Source: Galerina marginata (taxonomy: Eukaryota; Basidiomycota; Agaricomycetes; Agaricales; Galerinaceae). From it: a stretch of 64,000 bases of DNA. Each line of letters opens with the position of its first letter. The first letter of the stretch is position 1. The notes beneath the pieces are model-generated. The model worked only from the letters and a program-made list of their open reading frames with translations, made no database searches and was not told the origin of the DNA. The position numbers were made by a program, and so were the translations under genes. Below, piece by piece: positions 55,740 through 64,000 of this stretch. The stretch is from contig JAECYW010000009.1 in assembly GCA_023014335.1 (NCBI GenBank), positions 1,550,001 through 1,614,000 of the forward strand, written 5' to 3'.

Positions 55740-57380
55740 CTAGAAGGGATGGGAAGTGGTGCCGCTAGTATCCTTCAGGCCATGGCGGGGAAAGAAGGTA
55801 GATTTAAAAGGAGTTCTAAAATATTTTATATCCAATTCAATCCTGTCCAAAGTGGCAGTGGGATCAATCTCCGTAAGTGTTGGTCCCGTTTGCAACCTGG
55901 TAAAAGATACAGCGACGCGTTTAAGGTTCGCGACACCGGGTAACCCACGCCGCCTTTTACGGATAAAATCTGCGAGTTGATCATCTGTAAATTGAGCGCC
56001 GACATGGCACTCGAAATCCTGTAAATTTGGGCACAGATAATTTCCGTGGTCATCTGGGAGAGATAGTTGTGCCAGGAATTGGTCATTAAGAAAGACCTTT
56101 TCTGTTCGGTTATTGACATTCCCAGTGCTTGATGGCCGGATAGATAACGATTTCAAATCCGGACACCCATGAAGGATATCTAACAGGTGTTCTGGTTTAA
56201 GGAGACGTCCGTCGGTGATGAAGGTATGAATGATGGAACGTTTGAGGAGTGGGAGAACTGTGCATTCCTTCGACCAGCCTTGGCTCCTGCGGTATTCGAG
56301 GTGTTGCAAATACGGTGCTTCCAGAACAGTGAAAAAATGAGACAGGTCGTCCTCCCACTCGCGTATTGATAGTCTCTTGAGAGACGGGAGGATTATCGGT
56401 TTATCGAATTCGGTGAGTTGATCAGCGCGCAGTCCTTTCGTATACACATTTAGGCGACAGCTGACGAGGTTCTTGCATCTCCGAAGCATTATTCCTATGC
56501 CAGCAACTGACGTAGAAGCATCGTCAATTGTAAGTTGCGTCAAACATTCCCAATTGATCGGGAACTTGAAGAAATTTCCTCCAACACCAATCAACGAGAC
56601 TTCTTTTAAATGCGGCGCGTTAAGGGTACCCTTTTCTTCTGTCCATTGCACCGACGATCGAAATGGGCCGCTAGTGAGCGACAGGGAGAGGGACTGCAGT
56701 GATGGAAGTTCGGATCCGTGTACCGTGGCAAGGAGGTGGTTCATGTCCTCCGCCGATGTACAAATATCCACATTTCTCCACCTATGAGAAACATCCAGAA
56801 TAGCGTCAATAAAATATTTGCAGTAATTATCTTTCCAGAACTCGATATTTTGTTCGTCCAACGAAATGTCGACGGGGCATCCGCCAGATCTCTCCAGCCA
56901 TTCAGCAACGAGACTTGAGCATTTGGTGGCGATACCCAAGGCGAAAGCGTCGTAGTCCTCATTCACAACTTCGTCCGCTTCTAGACGGCGTGGGTTGTTC
57001 AAAGGAACGGGAATGTGGATAGATTGCCAGAGCTGAGGTGTTGCAAGAGCGATATCTCGCCATGTGCGACAGACGTGAGTAAGTAAGGTTGGGGCTTCAT
57101 CGCTGCACATGGTTGAATTGTGAGTGGGCGGTAAGCATGACACAAATATTTCCTGTAGGATGTCGGTTGGAAGGTGTCGTACAGGCGAGATGAGAGCCCG
57201 ATGTTCTTCGACTTCCCGGGATATTTCATCGGAGAGAGATTGAATCCTACGCAGTTCTATTCCCAAAACTCGTAGTTTTTCTTCTTTGTCAGATAATATG
57301 CTCTTGATGTGGGCGATTTCGTCTTCTCTGGGGACATAATTAGTCCCAAAGTAGGGGTAGAAAGGTGATAGCGAAGACAT
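55740..57380 (-). CDS. F-box protein with N-terminal coiled coil
   Basis: Single frame of 546 codons. N-terminal helix (EDEIAHIKSILSDKEEKLRV then LGIELRRIQSL) and an F-box-like motif at residues 64-112: ISPVRHLPTDILQEIFVSCL ... THVCRTWRDIALATPQLWQS. The ALATPQLWQSIHI ending is the standard mark of the basidiomycete F-box-like family. The remainder has Leu-rich units: LQSLSLSLTSG, LKEVSLIGVGGNFF, LTQLTIDDAST, LPSLKRLSIREWE, LQHLEYRRSQG, LKSLSIRPSST and LKRVAVSFTRL. Presumed SCF substrate receptor. It is not a close relative of the 18/24/61 kb set, though the domain plan is the same. It appears intact with no intron. Confidence 0.78.
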   Translation of the reverse strand: MSSLSPFYPYFGTNYVPREDEIAHIKSILSDKEEKLRVLGIELRRIQSLSDEISREVEEHRALISPVRHLPTDILQEIFVSCLPPTHNSTMCSDEAPTLLTHVCRTWRDIALATPQLWQSIHIPVPLNNPRRLEADEVVNEDYDAFALGIATKCSSLVAEWLERSGGCPVDISLDEQNIEFWKDNYCKYFIDAILDVSHRWRNVDICTSAEDMNHLLATVHGSELPSLQSLSLSLTSGPFRSSVQWTEEKGTLNAPHLKEVSLIGVGGNFFKFPINWECLTQLTIDDASTSVAGIGIMLRRCKNLVSCRLNVYTKGLRADQLTEFDKPIILPSLKRLSIREWEDDLSHFFTVLEAPYLQHLEYRRSQGWSKECTVLPLLKRSIIHTFITDGRLLKPEHLLDILHGCPDLKSLSIRPSSTGNVNNRTEKVFLNDQFLAQLSLPDDHGNYLCPNLQDFECHVGAQFTDDQLADFIRKRRRGLPGVANLKRVAVSFTRLQTGPTLTEIDPTATLDRIELDIKYFRTPFKSTFFPRHGLKDTSGTTSHPF

Positions 57381-58131
57381 GCAAACGAGTTGTCTGTAAC
57401 GTTCAGCGTAGTTGGGGTGATGGGGTTAAAAGTCGAACTCATTTAAATCAAATCGCTTGGATGTTACTTTTATTGCATTCGACAACATCCTTTGACATGT
57501 TAATGTGACTCTATTGGCCTATTTCTAGCCAGCAGCTTCCAGTGGGAGCGGCTGTCAGAGACGGCTCCGGATGTTAAACCATGACTGTGGCGTAATGTCG
57601 CACCCACCGAGTGCCATGGATCTCAGGTAAGGAAGGTCATGATCAACTGTTATCTGGAGAGAGAAGGGGCAATCCTCACAGCTGATTGCCTCAGACTAGG
57701 CTTCATGATTGGGTAGGCAGTTCGATTGCATCGAGATATAAATTGATAAACCCAGTACAGGACAAAATAGAGACAGTTAAGAACTAGGGAGGCAGGTCAA
57801 CAACTGAGAACCGATGGAAGGGCTTAGGCAAGAAGATTGTTCACCGTAAGTAGTTCTGTTCTGTTGTAAGTAGGTAGCAGACTCACCAGAGGCAAACCAC
57901 AGGGCAGTTGATCTTGAACTGCCCTTGAGTCGTTGGAACCACGTTTGGAAAAAGGAAGCCCTTGCATTAAGGTTTAATCTCCGAACACGGATCTCGAGCC
58001 GGACTTGTAGAGTAGTTGATGCCTGCCTGGTGCCAAGTCTCGCCGAAATACGAAAGAAAGATTGAGGTATAGAACGCATACTTAACGTGAGTTTACAAAA
58101 AAAGTCCTCAAAGTTGTATTTGTCAAAAATA
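57381..58131. other. Intergenic region
   Basis: Upstream of the F-box gene and downstream of the unknown gene at 58.1 kb. The 225-codon minus frame at 57777-58454 overlaps the real exon in another frame and has no protein-like features. Confidence 0.45.
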
Positions 58132-59751
58132 TTACAATATTGAGTCAATTTGTGAATCGGTCGCTTCCAGTTCCTCGGCAGACTGCTCGCCACCGCCATC
58201 CTCGCTGTCGTTGTCTTCCTCCCACTTCTTGATTTCGTCAGGAGTAGGAATATGATATTGAGCCAACACTGCATTGCCATATTTTTCCATGAATTCCATT
58301 TCCGGCAACTTCTTCCAGTCAGCACTAATGCACTGCTCCCACGTCTCACAAAGGTGGTCAAGTGGGAGCGAAATAACAATACCATTCTTGAGGTACTGGG
58401 CACGTTCCAGGGGTGTAAGGGCAGTATTCCAGTAGGTAGGCTCAAACCAATCAACCGGAATTTTTTGTGGCCGGGTGCTAAGTTGGGATGGGATTGAAAT
58501 TGGAGGGTCTTTGCGACGACGAGGCAACCTGAAAGTTAAATTCAAGATCAGAGAGGTGAGGATGCAGGCATCAATTGACCAAACCTGTGATAATGCCCTT
58601 TTGCAAGAGCTTTCTGGTAATTATCCGCATCCAACATTCGGTAGAATCTCGCAGCTTTCAGTGAGCGGCCCTCCTTCTCCTTGATAAAATAAGCTTGACC
58701 TCCACTGTCAGCATCCACATCGTCGTCTGGAAGCTCGTCATCAGAATGGGCCTCGGTTTCGCGTGCGAGGGCGATAACCCGTCCCCCAAACCCTGCAGTT
58801 TTGATGGCGTCAATGCGGCTATCCTTTAGCTACAAGATACAATCGTGAAAATGTTGGAAATAATAATGTGAATTCTTACCTCTGTGCGTCGCTTCCACAC
58901 ATTAATCATATCCTTGCTTCTAGCCACGCTGCCTGGCTTCTTGGCTTCGGACTTTGCAATCTTGTGCATATAAAAATATACAAAATTCCGATAGAATTTT
59001 CGCATGAGAGGAAAATCCTGCGCAATGGACTGGTTATTGCGAAGGTGAGAGTATCCAAAACCAGCTGAGACTTGTTGGAATGTAGTGAGTGCAATATGTT
59101 CATGGAGAAGGTTATACATTGAGTTTGGACCGCTATCCAAGATATCGGGTGCCCAACACTTGAGCCCGAGCGTTGAAACAGTCCGGAACATGAACAATAG
59201 ATACCGCTCATCCATCCGTTTGATATTTGTTGAAACTGTGCTTCCGCTGGGTAATGACGCCAAAAAATTTTTGACTGTGACCGTGGCCTGAGTGTTACCA
59301 ACATCGTCCAAGCTCGGGGATAGGCTGGCGCCTACGGCAACCTTTATATCAGCTTCAGAGGAGAAAATTCGGTTAACCAGAGCCCTGTCCTCGTCGGTAA
59401 TGCTAGGTGGGATCGCCTTTTGATGCGGTAGGTTCCAGAGAATACGTATATGAGTCTGCAGAGCGAGCTAAATGCCATACAGAGGGTGATCATATTCAGT
59501 TCAATAATTCCAGTCTAATAGTAGATACATACCTTTGTATTTTCTGCCTCCGCTGGCACTTTTTCTTTTGGTAAGCGCCAGTGGCTGGGTTTTTTCGGTT
59601 TCTTGGGCTGACGGATATAAACAGAGCGCAATTTTTTGGCACTTGGTGGGCCAGGAGACAATCCACCAAAGGATCGCCTGCGTTTATCCCCAGTCCCGGA
59701 AGTGCTCGAGTCATCTTGTTGTAGGTCCATAGGAGAGTCAATATCTGGCAT
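58132..59751 (-). CDS. Multi-exon protein of unknown function
   Basis: Exons join to MPDIDSPMDLQQDDSS, a basic N terminus (GDKRRRSFGG, AKKLRSVYIRQPKKPKKPSH), then LALQTHIRILWNLPHQKAIP, PSITDEDRALVNRIFSSEAD, NFLASLPSGSTVSTNIKRMD, ILDSGPNSMYNLLHEHIALT and LMRKFYRNFVYFYMHKIAKS, then AARFYRMLDADNYQKALAKG and HYHR joined to LPRRRKDPPISIPSQL, PVDWFEPTYWNTALTPLERA, and a final acidic stretch EEDNDSEDGGGEQSAEELEA. Splice borders keep one frame throughout. I know no domain name for it; the YRMLDADNYQKAL and PVDWFEPTYWN blocks look like conserved cores. Basic N terminus and acidic C terminus suggest a nuclear protein. It could belong to a multi-copy, element-associated family, which a copy-number search would show. 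Confidence 0.55.
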
Positions 59752-61088
59752 AGACGGCAACGGGAGTTTACATTCAAGTTATTAGTAGACTTGTAAAAAG
59801 AGTGAACATGTGCCGACGACACGAGGCACGTCGCGTTGCATTCCTTTGTGGTCGACGCGTCGTTAAAGAGTGCGTGACCGCGTTTTCAAATCACGGCCAA
59901 CTTATGTGCCGTAAATTGAAATATTATCTTACCTCCGACAGTACTCCACAGTCATGCCTGTATCATCTCGAACAACGGCAACTTTAGTTTATTAGCCAGC
60001 TTAATAGCTTTTATTTCCAACTGAAACTAAATGGATGATGCTGCTTTAACGAATAGGCGGAAAATCTGTCCATGCATGGGGACGTAGGACATAACTAAGG
60101 ATAGTGAAAAATCAGTATAATGCCCATAATCATTCCTAGTATGTCTCGTACCATTTAAACAGGCCAAGGTTCGCCTTCCGTGGACGAAAATAAGTAGTGG
60201 GCTGTAGCAGTGGAGGAAAGTGTAGACGTTCCTGGGCTACATGCACAGCTGTAAAGGGCAATCAATGCACATATAGAGATGTAGAGACTGTCTACTTACT
60301 TACTTTCTGCCCCCCACCTTTCCCATCCACTCGTTCTGGCCACTGCAATGATAATGCTATATCTTGTTGATGCGGCTAGGACAATGTCCACGTTGCGGCT
60401 AGATGGCCGGAACAAATTTTGAGGTAAATGACCTGTAGAATGAGGACTATCTTAAGTAGCGAGAACTGAAATGAAGAATACAGTCAGAATTACCTGGTCG
60501 TTGGTGATAGAAGACAGAACAAGTGTCCGCGATATCGATCAGCTAGGTTGAACCGCTTTGGGGCGGAGTTTTAATTCCCTCGTGCTTTATCATCGGAACT
60601 TCGGAAGAATCCTGGACCAAACGACTCAACGGCAGTTCAGAATTGACTGCCTTGACTTTTGCCTCCGGTGACTTGGACGTTGACCTGGTCAACAATAGAA
60701 CGAGAAAGAGTGTGAACTACCGGCCTGCAATTATGTAATCAAAATTCACCAAAGTTCCCGGGCAGTCGCGAGCCTCCAGTTATAACTCATCCATCCATGT
60801 TGACGCGTTGAGGCTCTAAGTATCGGGACATTACGGACTACTGCTACAGATTCAACTATTGGCTATCCAATCAAGAAATATATGACTATACCGTCGTGCA
60901 ATAACAACTTATATTTCTCCAGTTAGCTCTCGGACAGGTGAGCGTTGGTGTTAATGTAACAACCTTTTGTGATCTAAACCCCTCTACAAATTTAGTTGCA
61001 TTCCGTTGTATTTTGCATTTTCTTTTTCCCAGTCCTGAAGGTCTAGCGACTCTGGACTGCAGTGGTATCGCAAACAGATCTAGCGGCC
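59752..61088. other. Long intergenic region, nothing assigned
   Basis: About 1.3 kb upstream of the 61.1 kb F-box gene. Short frames only; I see no domain, tandem repeat or clear inverted repeat. Confidence 0.45.
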
Positions 61089-62618
61089 ATGAATTCGACA
61101 CACCTCGCAAATGGCGCCCAGAGCCACAGCAACAGAGAGACAGTTGAAAGGGAGATTGCTGAATGTGAAGAGGATATGTTGGCCCTGGAGAACGCAATGG
61201 TCGATCTGAAGCACAGACGCCTCGCTCTCAACGAGAAGCTGAACAGCACCACCTACATTATCTCGATGCTCCCATTGGATGTCATTTCCGAAATCTTCTC
61301 TCTTGTGTACGATGCTCAAGACAAGCGAAATTTTGGCGCACTTCCAGCACCTTTCATCCTAGGGAGAGTTTGCAAGACTTGGAGGCGGATTGTGTGGTCT
61401 ACACCTCGATTATGGAGTACCGTCATGATTCGCTTCTCATCGAAGAATTACCTTGCTCAAGAGCAATTGTTGAAAGAATGGTTTTCCCGCATCAGCAACT
61501 GTCAACTGCATCTGTTCTTTGACACATTGGATCAATGGGAACCGCCGGAAACCATTTTCGATTTTCTTCAGACCTCCTATCCTCAGTGGAAATCACTGGA
61601 CACCTGGGGGTTCATGGGATTTACCTCGACTCTACGCAAGCATTCCTTTCTATCTCTATCCCACCTCTGGCTCCGAGGTGGAAGACAGTTCATTCAAGTT
61701 CCTGGCGGACCTATATTTGATTTCACTCAGGCCCCTCATTTGCGATACGTTCACGTTTGCGCTCCCTTACCAATCAAAATCCGTCCAGCCCAACTCTTCG
61801 GTCTAGAAGTACCCATGGACGTCGAGCTATGCATGGCTAATATTGTCAACGGTGCCTTCCACAACATCCAATCATTGAGCATCAACTTTACGGGGGGCAT
61901 CCGTAACTTACACAATATTCCTGCTGCTGGTCCGGCTCTTCTACTAAATCTCATTCGCTTATCACTTTCAGGAAGTCGACCTGCAATGACTAGAGTGTTA
62001 GAGGCCATCGTTGCACCTCGACTATTATCCCTCGAATTCGACGTACCCAACCAAATAAACGGAATAAATGATGGGTCCGCTCCCTTGCTCGATAAAGTTT
62101 TGGAGTCGCAAACCAGGTCGAATTGCCAACTATCTGAACTTTCAATTTCCAATGTAATCATCACAGAACCTCAGTGTATGAATGCACTGTGCTCGCTACC
62201 CACACTTACTCGACTCTCCCTCAAGCATTTGGGCATATTCGCACTTTCCGATGCCATGATCAATAGACTCAATCCCGCTGTACCTGCCCCCGAGCTCAAT
62301 CCGATGGCTCCATTCCTTCCAAAATTAGTTGAATTCCATTATAACGGTCCTATCATCTTCGAACCCAAAGCAATGACGGCTATGCTTGAACAACGACTAC
62401 TCTTTTCTCAGACGGACCGCCGGCCTGAAAATGGTCCCAATTTTGAAAGACTTCAGCTGCTAGATATCAAGTATGGAAACAGAACGTGGGGTTCGACAGA
62501 CCCAAACATGTTGCAAGAATTTTATCGACATCTTATATCCTTATCGGCTCGTGGAACGACGTTGAACATCGTTTGGGATGGAATGACCAGCTCCAATATC
62601 GGTTTCCGCAACCAGTGA
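61089..62618 (+). CDS. F-box protein (same subfamily as 18.4 and 24.6 kb)
   Basis: Single frame; ATG at 61089 (MNSTHLANGAQ) gives 509 residues. Coiled coil (EREIAECEEDMLALENAMVD then LKHRRLALNEKLN), F-box (ISMLPLDVISEIFSLVYDAQ ... ILGRVCKTWRRIVWSTPRLW), then repeated Leu-rich segments (LSLSHLWLRGG, IQSLSINFTGG, LIRLSLSGSRP, LSELSISNVII, LTRLSLKHLGIFAL). The box ending GRVCKTWRRIVWSTPRLW and the following LxEWFSRI region align with GRVCREWRRVAWSTPQLW and FQEWIGRT in the 18 kb gene, so these are members of one expanded subfamily at opposite ends of the window. It is intact. Confidence 0.75.
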   Translation: MNSTHLANGAQSHSNRETVEREIAECEEDMLALENAMVDLKHRRLALNEKLNSTTYIISMLPLDVISEIFSLVYDAQDKRNFGALPAPFILGRVCKTWRRIVWSTPRLWSTVMIRFSSKNYLAQEQLLKEWFSRISNCQLHLFFDTLDQWEPPETIFDFLQTSYPQWKSLDTWGFMGFTSTLRKHSFLSLSHLWLRGGRQFIQVPGGPIFDFTQAPHLRYVHVCAPLPIKIRPAQLFGLEVPMDVELCMANIVNGAFHNIQSLSINFTGGIRNLHNIPAAGPALLLNLIRLSLSGSRPAMTRVLEAIVAPRLLSLEFDVPNQINGINDGSAPLLDKVLESQTRSNCQLSELSISNVIITEPQCMNALCSLPTLTRLSLKHLGIFALSDAMINRLNPAVPAPELNPMAPFLPKLVEFHYNGPIIFEPKAMTAMLEQRLLFSQTDRRPENGPNFERLQLLDIKYGNRTWGSTDPNMLQEFYRHLISLSARGTTLNIVWDGMTSSNIGFRNQ

Positions 62619-62764
62619 TGATAGGAATGCTCTGTAAATTTATTTGCTATGGTGTATGATCCGACCGCTGCCCACATCTTTCCTATGCTTTTTTTTTTTG
62701 GCTTATTCACAAACACCATCTGTAGACCTGTAATTCTGGAGCTAAACTATTCGCCATTCTTTCC

Positions 62765-63307
62765 CTATACAATGACCAAGTCCATTGTTTCTGCCTCACC
62801 ATCTTCAAAGAATCCTGTCGGATTGGTTGGCCAATCATACTGCCGAAAAGACCCAACCCGAACCCAAGTTTCTCCATTCGCATCATTCTTTGCCACAACC
62901 AGCCCCATATTCATCCATGCAGGGCGAGCCACGCCATGTACAACAAGAAGCGCCCACAACTCTTGCTCCGCATCAGGAGCGACGTCCGGCAAAAAGGCTA
63001 TCCTGTCATCGGCACTATTCTTTTCGGCGACCTTCTCACCCCACCTCAACTTGTAGCCATTGTCGACAACTTCCCAACAGACGCGCTGGAGCGGACCGCG
63101 GACTTTGATATGACCACTTCAAAGCTGTCCATTTGCTGCTGCTGGATGGATGACAGCCTCCAACAGCTCAACCTTCCAGTCAAATGTGTAATTGAAATCT
63201 TGGATTCCTGGAGCGACTAAAGCGTTCAGAGAGGCCCAGGACCATGCACCTGTAGCAGCTACGATTATATATGAAACACTGCAATATCCCAAAACCCCGT
63301 TATACAT
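62765..63307 (-). pseudogene. C-terminal fragment of a HET-domain-type protein
   Basis: Minus-strand frame begins with the block ATGAWSWASLNALVAPGIQD, the WSWAS motif that follows the HET domain in fungal incompatibility proteins. It continues FDWKVELLEAVIHPAAANGQ then L-stop (TGA at 63121-63119), and resumes in the same frame with SGHIKVRGPLQRV, the usual SGxIKVRGPL step. The remaining LRWGEKVAEKNSADDRIAF, WALLVVHGVARPAWMNMGLV and RVGSFRQYDWPT run to 62765. The upstream HET domain itself is absent; sequence beyond about 63310 is repeat-like. So this is a truncated, stop-containing remnant of a HET protein, whose family acts in heterokaryon incompatibility and cell death. Confidence 0.5.
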
Positions 63308-64000
63308 CCAGAGTGGGTTTTTCCAATACTGCCAAAAGGCAGTCAGCTATGTATTATGCATCTATAGGGTAGCTAGGCCTGCTGGGGTACGTATATGGGT
63401 GCCCTGGGGTGCGGGGCATAGTAAATATATGTAAACAATGGCCTCCATGACGTCGGGCACTGCCTAATGGGCGCTGCTCATCATTTGGGCGCATTTGGGC
63501 GCCTTTAGGCGCGGGAATAAATCATGCAGGGTCTCTAAATATTGATAGCAATTAAAATTGACTGCTGCTCGTCGTTGGGGGCGGGTTTCGGGGCTGAAAA
63601 AGCGCCAGGGGGTATATTTTGGTACCCACATTCCATCTGGGATGTTGGTCACCCCGTCGGGGAGGCGCGACACGCCTAACTCGAATCTGCAAACGGATGC
63701 CATGAGTCCCGACGGGGTCCTAGTTCCATTTTCGGACGCGTCCCGCGCCTTTTCGGCTCCTTTTGGATGATCGATAAAAATAGATTTGGCTGGTTTTTGT
63801 GCTGTATTCCCTTTATTTTCTGCCTCCCTTGACTTCTCAATACATATTTGTAGTGGCCTTGTAAATACGAGTCTAATGATATAGTTTTTATTGCGGAATG
63901 TGCATTGGAAGTGGTCAAACAACTGAATGATACTTACCCGCTCCGTAGGATGGGTGTTATAAATAGATTTCTACGACATACCCGCCGTTTTTTCCCTATC
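63308..64000. repeat. Repeat-like region with short inverted repeats
   Basis: The window end contains a TTTGGGCGC tandem motif (about 63466-63511), a hairpin-forming pair (ACCCCGTCGGGGA at 63651 and GTCCCGACGGGGT at 63706), and GGGGTATATTTTGG-type low-complexity sequence. The minus frame 63464-63922 runs across it, but its peptide looks like translation of a dispersed element, not a gene. I cannot name the element. Confidence 0.4.

Noticed and set aside
57777..58454. 225-codon minus-strand frame
   Set aside because: It overlaps the C-terminal exon of the 58.1-59.8 kb gene in another frame and has a non-protein-like composition.
63464..63922. 152-codon minus-strand frame at the window end
   Set aside because: It runs through hairpin and GGGCGC repeat sequence; likely translation of a dispersed element.

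Overview
The window is nuclear DNA of a filamentous basidiomycete, most likely an Agaricomycete. Genes lie on both strands and are broken by many 45-65 bp introns with GTRNGY donors. Gene content fits: a heme-thiolate peroxidase, many F-box/LRR-like proteins, a caspase-like (C14) protein beside a CHAT protein, a HET-type remnant and lineage-specific paralog families. I see no rRNA, tRNA, CRISPR or bacterial-style operon.

1-10.4 kb is mostly housekeeping or metabolic: a YIPF1/2-type Golgi protein divergent from an APC amino-acid permease, a C2H2 zinc-finger protein, a heme-thiolate peroxidase and a DUF4743-Nudix hydrolase. 10.5-18 kb holds two members of a three-gene unknown family (the third is at 31.4-32.6 kb), an F-box protein, and a 739 bp non-autonomous element with about 45 bp terminal inverted repeats and TA target duplication.

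18-30 kb is a duplication cluster. Three genes encode secreted, extremely His/Ala-rich proteins (HA-A, HA-B, HA-C). They have the same exon plan, promoter block and 5'UTR intron, and are interleaved with two paralogous F-box genes, one of them frameshifted in a homopolymer. 30-39 kb has a decayed serine-peptidase-like pseudogene, the third unknown-family member, and two tandem UBA-UIM-USP proteins. Both USP domains lack the catalytic Cys and His, so they look like pseudo-deubiquitinases.

39-50.5 kb holds an F-box protein, a small presequence protein with FDGPAR-type repeats, a long tail-anchored protein with an N-terminal domain resembling DUF7587, an O-methyltransferase, a degenerate inverted-repeat element and a tRNA threonylcarbamoyladenosine dehydratase (Tcd1/Tcd2 type). 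50.9-55.3 kb carries two adjacent co-oriented caspase-fold genes: a C14 protein cut by a stop codon inside a perfect 20 bp palindrome, and a CHAT protein without the TPR array usual in such proteins. 55.7-64 kb has two more F-box genes, an unknown multi-exon gene, a HET-protein C-terminal fragment and a repeat-like end.

The strongest candidates for something undescribed are the His/Ala-rich secreted family with its F-box partners, the C14-CHAT pair, and the tandem pseudo-deubiquitinases. All calls rest on reading the sequence; no database search was run.
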